This document shows, piece after piece, positions 42,195 through 52,088 of a DNA stretch of 64,000 nucleotides. Position numbers and translations under genes: made by a program. Each line of letters begins with the position of its first letter. Position 1 is the stretch's first letter. Where the stretch lies: positions 7,688,001 to 7,752,000 of the forward strand of contig NC_085116.1 of assembly GCF_030269925.1 (NCBI RefSeq), read 5' to 3'. The stretch is from Bombyx mori. Its lineage: Eukaryota > Arthropoda > Insecta > Lepidoptera > Bombycidae. The notes beneath the pieces were generated by a model that was not told where the DNA came from, searched no databases, and saw nothing but the letters and a program-made list of their open reading frames with translations.

Positions 42195-45100
42195 TTAATT
42201 TATTCGTATTACTTTTAACATCTTGAAACTTCCCTTGATAAATACATACGACAACCATAAAGAAAACAATATTAATATGTAACTAAGGCCACTGAAAGAA
42301 AACAATCTCATAATTAAATAGCCAACAGTTATCCAGAAAATGAACGCCTGTGAGCCAAGTCGTCTTAACAGTAACCTTGGGGGTAGATCTTGCCGAATAA
42401 CACGATAGTGGTTTGTTATGTCTTTAACATACGTTTGGATCGTACATGGCTTCTGTAGTACTTCCCGAGCCGCGTAACCCCAAATGTCTTGTCGATTCCA
42501 CAGGTTTGTGAACGTTGGTTCATACTAAAATATAAATCATTAAATAAATAAAGGTTTGTTTATTTAACTGTGTGGATAAGCGAGCAAGCCCATTTTAAGA
42601 CCCACGTGAAGCGAAGTCCATCAAGAACACAATTTGCATGCCTCACATATTAATGTATTAAATCAAGACTGAATTTCTATGAATCACATTTCTTCTAATG
42701 AATACTTTTATATAGAGACATGGGTACGTAACAGTAAAAAGCTTAAAACGATTAGTGGTAAAAAGCTCCAAACAGTTACTAACACAAACAAATCAGCAAA
42801 CAAACAGAAGAAAGGTGATAAACTGTTTTGTCTTTGCTAATTTATGCTTAACTAGAATGTTAATCTATTGACATAACTCACCAATTCATTTATTTTAGTT
42901 GAAATTTGATGCAGTATTCTGACTAAAATTGTACTTTCATAGGATGCTATAGGCATGAGGTCTGGATTACCCATATAATGTACATTTGTTGATTTACTTC
43001 TCAGCTGTAAAATAGTATATATACTTTAGTATACTCTTCTTTTATTTTTTTAATTGGATATCATTTCTGTCAATATTTACCTTGTTTGTTATAGAAAATG
43101 GAAAAGCAGTTGAATTTACAAATGATGAGTTTTCTAAACTGTCATCCGCAATTGGTTCTGAAGGGAGTAGTAGTGCTTCACTTAACTGAAAAATTAAAAT
43201 AGCTAGGTATACACACACGCTCATAAAACTTCCTTCTTATATATATACAAGCAGCCCGCTCCGGCTTCGCTCGGGTCTTTTTGACGCTGTTTTTTTTTTT
43301 TAAATAAATAACTATAATAGTTAGACATCTGCTGTCGCGACACTTTTTGTAAATATTATAAAAAAATATTATAGGCTATGTCACTCGGAAATAGTGTAGC
43401 TTCCAAACAGTGAAAGAATTTTTCAAATCGGTTCAGTAGTTTCGGAGCCTATTCAATACAAACAAACAAACAAATCTTTCCTTTTTTTAATATTAAGTAT
43501 AGATTAAAAATTATGACTCTGGCAAAGATTACTGAGCTGCAGTTCGGTGCGGTATTGTTAGCTAAATGACAATATATAAATGCTTACACCAAATATAACT
43601 GCAAAATTGTGTATAGATGTATTTAAATAAGTTGGCACTTTTTTTACTTCTTCTAGATGTCCATCACTTTCATCCTGAGTGGCTATCATTAGCCAGTGCA
43701 TTAAAGATGACCAAAATCCTAAAACATAGTTGAAACTGTGTAATAATTAACTATTTATTATCTGCTCATCTATAGCATAATATCATTGAATCGTTCACAT
43801 GATCAAGTGTAATAGAAAATATAATTTGCATAATTACTAGTGGCAGCACGACTTGGGAGCCTGCTAGGGTAGTTACCACCGCCTATAGTAGGCATATTTC
43901 CTACCACGAAGCAGTCATGCGTTCCGGCGTAAATGGGATAGCCGTTGCTGTAAAATTGTGATTTGTACCTCATGTTTCTAAGTGGATTTACATTTCCGAT
44001 ATCCGATAAGATTCAGTAACCGCTTAAAACTAGGTGGCCGTAAGCTTTTTCAAACGTTTACGTAATAAATAACTAAATACATACGTTTATTTACCTTGAT
44101 TGCTCATGTCGATTTTTTTACTAAATTCTTCAACGTTCTTTTCCGCTATAGTTTTAGCAGAAATAATTTTCTTTACAAATTCTAAAGCAAAAGATCGCAT
44201 GTTATCATTCCATATAGGTTTATATTCGAAATTTTCAGGCATATTGAATTCTGATATTGCTTGTTTCGCTATCGCTACCCATTTTTGCAACGACACTCCG
44301 TTGTATGTATAACTGTAAAAGATGTTGTTGAATCTTTATAATTAAGAAAGAGCTTTTTTTTTTCTTTTTTTTTATTTATTGCTTAGATGTGTGGACGAGC
44401 TCACAGCCCACCTGGTGTTAAGTGGTTACTGGGGCCCATAGACATCTACAACGTAAATGCGCCACACACCTTGAAAAGAGTTGCGAGAATTTGCTGCATT
44501 CAAAATACGTAATCACTGGACGTTATCGGCTTTTAATGTACTCTCTTTACTTGTCGAGTGCACGGTCTATTTCTTTGATGATATGGCCTTTTTCGTATAT
44601 ATTTAAATATGTATGTCTATATCTTATTATTTCGTATAGTATAACTGCTTAATAAAGTATAAGTCATTAATTTATAAAAAAAAAAAAAAGAATCAAAGTG
44701 GTTATTCAACATTGGATAAGCATTTCGTTGATGGTTGGGCTGACATTATAAATAAATAAATATAATTATTTTACTAACAATCACGCCACGTTAACTGGTC
44801 CCGTGATAAGATCGTAAAGAACTTGTGTTACAGGTACCAGATATCGGAAATAAATGTAAGATTTTTATTATACACATACATATATTTACATTTATATTTA
44901 TCATACAAATATCTTCCCTTGGCGGGATTCGAACCCGCGACCCCCTGGTGTAGTGACCATGTCACTTACCACTACACCAGACGGACGTATTCCAATTGAA
45001 GATTTCGACCTCATTTCTCAAGGGAGGTGGCGTCAATCATATTATGATGTCTATGTTTTAACACTAGATTATTATATTATTACTATATTAACACTAGACG

Positions 45101-48100
45101 GGCCCTGAGCTCTTTCATCTATCTAGGCACTGAAACAAACTGTTTAAAAACAATAGTTCACCTTTGATCAGTCATTGAATTGCTAAAATTTAAGTCTGAA
45201 CTGTGTGTCACTCCAGATCCACTATCCAGAATTGCATGTTCTAAGTTCCACAGAATTGGTACTAAATGCGGTTGGGAAAACACCTGCACAAAAAAAAATC
45301 ATCATACTTTATGATGCAAACGAAAGGCACGTAAGTAAAACAGAATATTACCTTTCCCAATCTAAAAAGCATCACAGCATTTTTGTACGTCGTGAGATCC
45401 AATCTCATAAATCTTGGCAGAATCAACTGAAAAATGCAAGTGTATGATGGAAAATTCTCGGCAATAAACTGAGTAAAGCTGGCATCGAGGGTGTGTGTTG
45501 GATTTTCATCTTGATGGTTGTTTGATGGAAATCTGAAATAAACAACATACTTACAACCAGCTGCATGTTTAAAGAAGAGTATACAGTTATGCAGTTAAGA
45601 TGAAAATTCAAGGTTAAAATAATTATTATTATCAATTTACTACTATCAATTTTATCTCAATATCTGAATATTGTTCAATATTATATATCTTTTGATTGCA
45701 CTATATGTACAGACAATTTCACTGCCGCCCCAGATTCAAATTGTTAGAATAGAAACAACACTTTTTAATTCTAGGGTCAGCAGACTAAAGCACATAAGTC
45801 AAAAAACTCTACTTTACAGGAATTAAAAAAAACTATTTAGAATCTTATACATTAACAAACTTAATCATGTTTATTTGAATTATATAAGTCTATAACACTA
45901 ACTTATTATTAAAATTAAATATTTTAAAGTAAATGTGATTAATTAATAATTAGATGACTTAAGTTATAAGGAACACAATAATAGTATGAGTTAAGTGAAA
46001 AAGATCAACAATTAAGATATATATTATAATAATATAAGTCATAAATATAAATAACAACTCAATGTTTAAATAAAATTCTTCTTCTTCATCGAGTTCTAAA
46101 ATATCTGGATCAGTATTTCGTAAAGTTTTCAACGTGGGAAGACTTATGTAAAATTCATGGAAAATATCTGGTATTAAAGGGAGCAGCGAAATTAAATCAA
46201 TTTTTTTCTCGATGGATATGGGTAATGGCTGTATAGATATTATATCATCAGTTTGAGAATCCCCTATGGATGATCTCCTTTTCATAGCAACTGTCTTTAT
46301 AAAATTGTCACTTTCATCTAACGGTTTCATTAAACATCCTCTGCAGACAGGTTCACGTTTACCATGCACAGTAAAAAAGTATTTTTATGTCTTCATTCTA
46401 AGCTTTTGCTTTTCAGATTCAATAGCTCATATTCTTTGCTTAGATTTATCTTGAATTTCCATTAAAGACGCCAAGTATGCAGATCTTTTTGCATATGACC
46501 CCATTTGCCAATATTCTGTAAATATGGCATGCCTATCAGTTAATGGTATACGTTCTTTACATTTCATTCTGCAAACAGGTAACTCGTAACTCTTTCAAAT
46601 TCAAAAGTATAACACACTAGTTGAATGTCAAAATATAAATAACAATGTTATCTTTACCACCGTTTCCAAAAAAAGCCTGAGAAGAACCGGCGAAACAAAC
46701 TCGGCGGGCTTTTTTTTTGTTTTTTCTCAAAAAAATTTTTTTTTTCATTGTGCGATCTGATATACAATTTCCTTTTAAAGTTCTGTATGCCTGTCCTAAG
46801 TTAAGTTTTATTTTTTTTTTCTCTTTTGATAGTACGTATACTCTTTTTTGGAGACACATTAGGATTCATTAAAATTTCATCACAAGTACTTTGAACTTGA
46901 TGTGGTTGGAAGTCTCGGTAATTCATAACATGGATCTCGTACAGAATCATCACTAGAGAATTCAAGTACAGAATAGTATGTTAAACTACTGACTTGACCT
47001 GATGATGTTGACAGTATAGGATCGTCTACTACTAAGTTCTCTGTGTTCAAAATCGACTGTTGATTTACATTTTCTAAAAAAGGACAAGACAATTATCTAT
47101 TTATAATGATATAATATTGATATAATTACGTAATTTGCAAATCATAATTTTGAAGATATGTGAAAATATACCTTCATCGCTTTCCAGATGAGTGGATAAC
47201 GCCATTTCAACTAATTTCTTGCCTCTTTGAATATTCATCTTAAATAATTAAAATACTTAAGCACTCACACACAACTAACTAACACAACTAACTAACCAAC
47301 AAACTGTGCACAATCGACAACATTAGTAAATTAAAACCACTTACCGAAGTATTGTTTACGTTATAAATATTTTTAAGTAACTACTTACTTTCTCTAAAGA
47401 AATGTTACATTTTGATGTTCTTTATAACATAAGTCAGACTTCTTTCGTTAATAACTTTGTACTTATGGTGTTCCTTAGAACATAAGTCCAGTTATGTTTT
47501 TTAGTTCGTTTGATTATATTAGGATTTGATAAGGTTGATACAGAACGCCGCTTGAATACACCATGAAATACTTGAGTTTGATTTATGTGCTTTAGTCAGA
47601 TTGTGTGTTGAGCAAAATGTAAACCGATGATGTAATAAAAAATAAATTGAAAATTTTGACTTATGTGCTTTAGTCTGCCGACCCTAGAATTGCCTTCTTG
47701 GCCAAATGAGCATATGGCCCACCAGTGATTAGTCATTGTCACCCATGGACATTTGAAATAGCAAAAGTTGAGTCACCCTGCTGCCTACCTCAGTCACCAC
47801 TACCATCAAGGGCATTCATTGTATAAAAGCTCACCTACCCTTAAACCAAAACATATAACTGCTTCGGGGTAGGAAAAAGCAGGTCATGTAAGATTGTGAT
47901 GAACAAGTCGTTGTCACTGTACAGAATATTAGTGTATTAACCTGACAAAACAATTTATCTTCCTATGTGTAAAAATATGTAAGAATTAACATTATATTAT
48001 CTATACACTCCATCATCTTATATAACAACTGAACATCGAGTGGACAGTGAGTCCTCCTATTGGGAGTAATAAAAATGAGTTTGTTGTTTGTGACCTATTT

Positions 48101-50575
48101 ATTCCTTTCCAAAAATGTGTTATATGTTTAATTTACTGCAATATTACCTATCTTGATTAATGTTGTTGTTAACGTATCGCCAAGGTTGAATAAGGCTTAA
48201 CCATAATTCCATAACAAGCCGGAATGAAGCATCTAGAGGCCATGTTGTAACCAAATGTTTGACATAATGATATGCACGTACACACAATATCTGGCGTGCG
48301 TACTTTCGTAATGCAGACGAACGCACAGCTGGATCAGAAACGTATTTTGCTGAAAACGAATGCAAATGCTTTATAAGCACTCTAACAATTCGTACTCTTT
48401 CTGGACTTGCTGTATTGATTTGATACGACCTTTGATACATCTGGAAACAGGGAAATAAATCTTTAGTAGTATTACTTATAACCTTTTAAATATGTTAAAA
48501 AAACTTCATTAAAAAATTTGGATGATTGAAAATAAAAGAAATATTGCAAACATGAATTAAAATAAATTTCAGCAACAAACCTCAATAGACCTTGCATTTA
48601 ATTGTTCAACACTCATCCAGATATCAATAAAAACTTGCAGTACTGTTTCAGATCTCCATACTTCGTTTCTAGATTGTGTTTGTGATGTATGCTGATTGTT
48701 TATAACAGAACCAGTTAAGTCTGATATTAATAACAGTGATGGTGAGTACAGAGGCCTGAAATGTAATTAAATTTTTATTTTTTTTGAATCATTTATTGGT
48801 TTAATTCTCGAATCGATCGAATTCTGACAAAATCGAATGCATTGATTTTAAGTAAGTACTAGAGGACTAAACATAACTCTAATACATGAGGCTGTGAATC
48901 CGCTCACAGGACTTTTTTTTAAGTAGATACCTATGTAATGCTGTAAGTGTTTAATATTAAATGCATTTTATAATGTTAAACCTATTTTTTACAAAATACT
49001 ATAATATTTTATTACAAAAAGAATCCTTAAAAACAAAGCAATACTTTCAACTTTATAGTACTTAACATCTCTTGTAATGTCTGTTTTCTAAGAATTATCT
49101 ATCTGTCAGTTTGCTACTATGATTGCTGAAGTCACAATCTTTCTATTATTTCCTTAATATATTATTTACAAGCCTTTTAATAAACTGAACTCTCAGTCTA
49201 CTCCCTGGTGAAAAGGTTATTAATAATTATTGATGCTGCCCTTATAGAGGCTATGTAGCTTTATTCTAAAGTTATCAAAATAATAAAGAAAAATCTTGCA
49301 GTAAATGAGAATATCTATTACCTGTTAGCAGTTTTCAATGGAGCTGCTATAGGTACTTTTCCAGTGTAATTTGATATGTGTGGAAGCACAGGCATGTTGG
49401 GATCCAAAGGCAGAAAATGCATCAAATAATCACACGCTAATGCAAAGTACACACTATTCCAATTCTCCCATGTGTTCTTATTTTGATTATTATTAATCAA
49501 GTATAAGGCAAAATTGAAAATGTAATAATCGAAAGGATCTGATGATAAACTTTAAGGACCTTATTGGAGTGAAAAATTAGGTACTTAAGTAACAAGATCA
49601 AATTCTATTCTATCACTATTTTTTCACGTGATCTTATAAAATAAATGTTTTATTGCGTTATCTATGGGCTTCAATAACCACTTAACACAAGGTAGGCAGT
49701 GAGGTAGCTTACTAGTTCATGCAATAAAATAAAAATTAGATTTATTAACAATTTTAAATATTATTAGCAAAAATGTTTTGCTGAAATGAAAATCTCTAAG
49801 TACATACTGCAGACATTTTTAAAGGATACTGAGTGCCAAAGAAATCATATTCATTGTTTGTGCATCTGCAGTTAACATGTCAGCATAAAATTGTGGGCAT
49901 CTCCCTCTTTCTAATGTCACCTGTAGATCAAGCTGGAACATTTGTTAAATAGTTTCAGTGAGTGGTATCATGGAACATAATTCATACGATTTTTGTGAGA
50001 TTTATTTAGTATATGCTTTTAATATGTTTGAGATAAAAATAAAACTTCTAAAACAGTACAGTTCTATATGCTTAATTGAAAAAATATATGATACGGGAGC
50101 CAAAGATCTATCCAATCAATTTTAGCCAAAATGCTACAAATAATAATGTAATGTAGAATAATACTTACAGGTAATACATTTAATGGCAATTCGTACTTCA
50201 ACTGAGTGTCAGATAATAACCTATAGCACAGTCGAAACATTGGCCCTTGAGGCTCCAAAAAACTTATCAGAGCTTCGAATTCATATCGATTAACATCGCA
50301 TGTAATACTCTTTAAATCCCATCCGGTGCTGAATGAAGAGGAAAAAATGTTATTTATCAATTGAGGGAATATTGTTTGTAGATCTTTGGTCGAGCTGGAC
50401 TGGTCTATTATTCTAGTTAATTCAATGACTTTCTCTTGTAAAGGCAAACTCAGACTTGTATAAAACTGACTCTGAAATCATATAAAAAAAATGATTATTG
50501 TAAACATAGATTTTGAATGAATATATGGTATCAGAGTATGAGTATGAGTTCATTTACCATCAAATCGTGAGCCAT
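42195..50575 (-). CDS. SMPD4: Sphingomyelin phosphodiesterase 4 (SMPD4, neutral sphingomyelinase-3)
   Basis: Thirteen minus-strand exons: 50575-50558, 50471-50169, 49932-49830, 49538-49322, 48755-48581, 48440-48148, 45532-45352, 45283-45162, 44312-44095, 43718-43588, 43185-43081, 43004-42882 and 42524-42195. They give 773 codons including stop. Matches to human SMPD4 (recalled) include TIFPQLINNIF, FLEPQGPMFRL, NPFDYYIF, VWRSETVLQVFI, LIKHLHSF, TWPLDASFR, YKNAVMLFRLGKVF and MGNPDLMPIASYE. Two hydrophobic segments close to the C-terminus (FIFWITVGYLIM and YILILFSLWLSY) fit the ER/nuclear-envelope anchor of the family. SMPD4 is implicated in sphingomyelin hydrolysis to ceramide and in nuclear-envelope assembly. 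The first coding exon is only 18 nt. Intron 3 is U12-type and intron 6 carries a 1.9-kb transposon. The 3' end faces the Pol III subunit gene 446 bp away. Confidence 0.95.
43248..43503 (-). mobile_element. Non-autonomous Helitron-type repeat
   Basis: The copy has GCAGCCCGCTCCGGCTTCGC at the left, TTTCAAATCGGTTCAGTAGT in the middle and AATATTAAGTATAGAT at the right, like the copy at 462-680. The terminal CTAG is mutated. It is in intron 10 of SMPD4. Confidence 0.5.
43838..44065 (+). repeat. Degenerate Bm1-like SINE
   Basis: ACTAGTGGCAGCACGACTTG, CGAAGCAGTCATGCGTTCCG and a block corresponding to GTAACC-CTTAA-ACTAGGTGG near 44018-44040 track the SINE body with many changes. It is in intron 9 of SMPD4. 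Confidence 0.4.
44370..44475 (-). mobile_element. Bm1-like SINE fragment
   Basis: TTGCTTAGATGTGTGGACGA through GCGCCACACACCTTGA matches the 3' part of the SINE and then stops. The DNA that follows (44476-44690) is unrelated and ends in an A run. Confidence 0.55.
44757..45000 (-). mobile_element. tRNA-derived SINE, second family
   Basis: On the minus strand 44997-44930 reads CGTCTGGTGTAGTGGTAAGT (A-box-like) and GTCGCGGGTTCGAATCCCGC (B-box-like), so it resembles a tRNA. The 5' and 3' ends cannot pair as an acceptor stem, so it is not a functional tRNA gene. A body of about 170 bp follows and ends in a TTTATTTATTTATAAT tail. It is in intron 8 of SMPD4. Confidence 0.65.
45771..47687. mobile_element. 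1.9-kb DNA transposon with 34-bp TIRs in SMPD4 intron 6
   Basis: The ends CTAGGGTCAGCAGACTAAAG + CACATAAGTCAAAA (45771 onward) and, inverted from 47687, CTAGGGTCGGCAGACTAAAG + CACATAAGTCAAAA match at 33 of 34 positions. AATT flanks both sides (45767-45770, 47688-47691), a possible 4-bp target duplication. The motif ACATAAGTC recurs subterminally around 47428-47490. A decayed minus-strand coding region lies inside. The superfamily is not recognised. Confidence 0.75.
46430..47238 (-). pseudogene. Decayed transposon ORF with CRMKC motif
   Basis: Exon-like pieces run on the minus strand. 47238-47172 reads MNIQRGKKLVEMALSTHLE. From about 47078 comes a Ser/Asp-rich stretch, then the frame shifts near 46910. 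LGQAYRTLKG lies near 46800. About 46570-46440 reads CRMKCKERIPLTDRHAIF, then EYWQMGSYAKRSAYLASLM. This order (LG-Y---KG, then C-MKC with an FW/YW motif) is what I recall from a multi-copy moth protein family of unknown function. Frameshifts and an A/T-rich insertion near 46690-46745 break it. Confidence 0.5.
47692..47800 (-). mobile_element. Diverged LINE fragment
   Basis: GAGCATATGGCCCACCAGTG and GTCACCCATGGACATTTG correspond to the 3' end of the non-LTR element at 7245-7350. The 1.9-kb TIR transposon lies immediately to its left. The remaining intron sequence (47800-48147) shows nothing recognisable. Confidence 0.4.
49539..49829 (-). other. U12-type (minor spliceosome) intron of SMPD4
   Basis: Read on the minus strand, the donor after base 49830 is GTATCCTTTAA, a perfect match to the U12 consensus GTATCCTTT. 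GTCCTTAAA, close to the U12 branch consensus TTCCTTAAC, ends 12 nt before the AG acceptor at 49540-49539. Splicing here joins codons into an in-frame NPFDYY that matches the human NPFEYY. All other introns in the window have U2-type donors. Confidence 0.85.
49662..49730 (+). repeat. Degenerate Bm1-like SINE tail
   Basis: TATGGGCTTCAATAACCACT and ACACAAGGTAGGCAGTGAGG match the last 70 bp of the SINE with several changes. Confidence 0.35.
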
Positions 50576-50792
50576 TATTCTATTTATTTAATTTAGTTTG
50601 ATGGTTAAATATATATTCCAGTGATTTATTTTCGTACAGTACTTATTTTCATAGAATTAAAAGTACATAAGTACGTAATTTGGTTCCTTTCCAATCTTAT
50701 TTCTAACCTCAACTCAACGAACAACAGAAAATACACTTATTTTTTATAGCAAACAAACTTTCAAAACGAAGATTTCGCTCACTGAAATATAT

Positions 50793-51330
50793 TGCCTTTT
50801 TTTTAAGGGATTTTATGACCTGGTAACTAAGACCTTTAGGTCAAGTCTTATTTTAATGATACGTAACTTTTTTATATGAAAATAATATTATGAAATGAAA
50901 TGAAGTTTATTATTATGAAACGTGGCATGAAATGAAATGAAAACGAAATGAAATGAGACGATATGGGATGAAATTTAATCTCAGTAAAATGATGATGGTC
51001 ATTTACTGAAACTTTTTCAGTGGACATTTTGGAGGATCCTGAGAAGTTACGTTCAGCGGCTTTCTTTCATTTTCTCACATTTGTGCACTTTTAACTTTTA
51101 CAGATACTAAACAGTTAATAAACCACCGTTATTACACATTTAAACCTGAAGAAACACTAATTAGACAAAATAAAACAAATGACACAACTTCACTCCTCGC
51201 GTTCCCGCCAAAAAGTCCAAAATGTATTGCCCCTTTCGCTCCGACCATAGTTTTTTATTGGTACAATTTTTCCTTGTTAGGAAACGCAAGGGGATCTAAG
51301 CCCATACAGCCTCGTCTGTTCTATATATTT
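50793..51330 (-). repeat. Dispersed repeat family A, inverted copy
   Basis: The order is the reverse complement of copy 1: AAGGGATTTTATGACCTGG, GAAATGAAATG repeats, AGGATCCTGAGAAGTT, TTTAAACCTGAAGAAACA and GGGGATCTAAGCCCATACAG. It fills most of the gap between the divergent SMPD4 and DUS1L genes. A small extra piece of its end is at 51540-51590. Confidence 0.6.
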
Positions 51331-51485
51331 TCTGAAATAATTTTTCAAAAAAGCCGAAGCCAGGTTTTATATGATATATATTAATATATCCTGAAATAAA
51401 AATGATATTAAGGCCGAAGCCAAGTCCTTTATAATTTCTTCCTGAAATAAAAATTTCAATAAGGCCGAAGCCAAGTCTTATTTAT
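51330..51485. repeat. Short tandem repeat of a GGCCGAAGCCAAGTC unit
   Basis: Three adjacent units of about 55-65 bp each contain CTGAAATAAAAAT and GGCCGAAGCCAAGTC (the first unit has GCCGAAGCCAGG). From 51590 to 52088 there is only AT-rich sequence with the presumed DUS1L promoter. Confidence 0.6.
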
Positions 51486-52088
51486 TTTCCAATCCTTGTA
51501 AAATGGCAAATTCGACAATAAATTGATTTGAGCTCTTTTTTTTTACGACCTGGTGACAGAGACCTTTAGGTCATATCTTATTTGGAAAATGTTCACTGTG
51601 AAAAATGTACTTTGGGGTATATTTGAGCTCCGACTGACTACGAGCATAGATTAAACACTTAGGTATCAATCAGTCAGAAAATAAGTCATAAAAAGACAGT
51701 AGCGTTCCATTTTCCTAACTGGAAAGGTATCAGTTCATCAGATATCACTCATACAGCAAATTTTTTACTAAAAATGGTATGGAGCGAAATGATTGATTTC
51801 AGACATTAAGGAATTTCTTATTTTCTCCCACAAATGTTTAAAAGTCTAAGTAACAGTGATTTAATTACAGTTTATTCCTTTCCGTTTCCCTTTTTGTAAA
51901 ACTGACTTGGCTTTGACCTTTGGTTACAAGTGTATGGTTGTATGGGCTACGTTCCCACTGCTTGTCTGGCAGAGGAATCAATAAAAAAATGCTGACATTA
52001 TGTCATTGTGTCACAAATCACAATGATTGTGAATTGAGCATTATCGTACAAAAAAATAATAATTCGCCTCGTAAATAATAATTACATA

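Noticed and set aside
44930..45000. tRNA gene on the minus strand
   Set aside because: T-arm and box-like motifs are good, but the acceptor stem does not pair and a SINE body follows directly. It was called a tRNA-derived SINE.
45959..46369. 136-codon minus-strand frame with a hydrophobic C-terminus
   Set aside because: It lies inside the 1.9-kb TIR element. The part around MHGKREPVCRGCLMKPLD may be a remnant of its ORF, but the hydrophobic tail is AT-rich translation and nothing supports a host gene.
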